Origin: Thalassoroseus pseudoceratinae
GTDB lineage: Bacteria; Planctomycetota; Planctomycetia; Planctomycetales; Planctomycetaceae
NCBI RefSeq assembly: GCF_011634775.1
Contig: NZ_JAALXT010000001.1
Span: 1,417,061-1,481,060 of the forward strand
Reading direction: 5' to 3'
Length of the DNA stretch: 64,000 bases
A program made the position numbers and the translations under genes. The notes below the pieces were generated by a model. That model worked only from the letters and a program-made list of their open reading frames with translations, was not told the origin of the DNA and did no database searches. Positions 63,887 to 64,000 of the stretch are shown here, piece after piece. Within the stretch, counting starts at the first letter, position 1. Every line of letters begins with the position of its first letter.

Positions 63887-64000
63887 ATGGCGATTCGCAA
63901 AAAAGGCTCTCGGAAAATTGAAGTTGATGGCGTTTCCTATTGTTGGCGAATTCGGCGAAAGGCAACCTACTGCCAATGGGCTTTTGATTGTGGGACGCTT
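63887..64000 (+). CDS. N-terminal part of an unknown protein, cut by window end
   Basis: The start is ATG 63887, five bases after GGAAG; ATG 63863 is in frame and possible. The translation starts MAIRKKGSRKIEVDGVSYCW, then RIRRKATYCQWAFDCGTL. It looks like the start of a small basic cytoplasmic protein; the rest lies outside the window. No family could be named with certainty. Confidence 0.55.
   Translation, partial: MAIRKKGSRKIEVDGVSYCWRIRRKATYCQWAFDCGTL

Overview
The window looks like a chromosomal segment from a member of the Planctomycetota. The signs are two DUF1559 proteins (one a classic prepilin-like protein, one fused to an M56 peptidase), a DUF1501 protein, Tat-signal dehydrogenase and SMP-30-like secreted proteins, a small carboxypeptidase-regulatory lipoprotein beside the DUF1559 prepilin, an FHA-Ser/Thr kinase and a ribosomal protein cluster with gaps. 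The genus cannot be fixed from sequence reading alone. No rRNA, tRNA, CRISPR array, insertion sequence or phage was seen.

Layout. 1-493 is the end of sthA. 535-7902 (minus strand) is a compact nine-gene operon for a bacterial ubiquitin-like conjugation system. Its gene order is Ubl, E1, JAMM peptidase, FHA membrane protein, two zinc-ribbon membrane proteins, a RING-like membrane protein, a third zinc-ribbon membrane protein, and E2. 8206-24762 is mixed housekeeping and planctomycete-type genes: an EEP hydrolase, a BlaI/M56 signalling pair, GNAT, DUF1501, an RraA-like protein, ScpA, a DUF1559 prepilin with lipoprotein, SMP-30, CobW, MFS, and a TPR protein with two RNA polymerase alpha-CTD domains. 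24948-39680 is the S10-spc-alpha ribosomal supercluster with secY, rpmJ and rpoA; rpsN, rpmD and rpsD are missing from their usual places. It ends at a strong hairpin terminator shared with a convergent rbfA-like gene. 40476-64000 holds an FHA-kinase, a four-ACT aspartokinase, GGT, a phosphohexomutase, Mn-catalase, an alpha/beta hydrolase, a MoxR operon, an HpnN-like RND exporter, a Gfo/Idh oxidoreductase, an FGE-fold protein, ApbE, an orphan solute-binding lipoprotein, a UDP-sugar pyrophosphorylase, a PD-(D/E)XK-like nuclease and two small unknowns.

The most interesting system is the ubiquitin-like operon. The 97-residue Ubl ends in Gly-Gly followed by one Arg, so it probably needs trimming before activation. 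The operon encodes an E1 with the adenylation residues and a candidate Cys196, an E2 with an HPN motif and Cys96, a JAMM peptidase with all metal ligands plus a membrane anchor, and a membrane-anchored C4HC3 RING-like protein as candidate E3. The FHA protein and three zinc-ribbon membrane proteins suggest that conjugation occurs at the membrane and may respond to phosphorylation. Ubiquitin-related operons of this general kind have been noted by comparative genomics in bacteria including planctomycetes, but the targets and role of this version are, to my knowledge, unknown.

A second notable item is the TPR-(alpha-CTD)x2 protein just upstream of the ribosomal cluster. Others are a structured leader before rplC and an enlarged L17.
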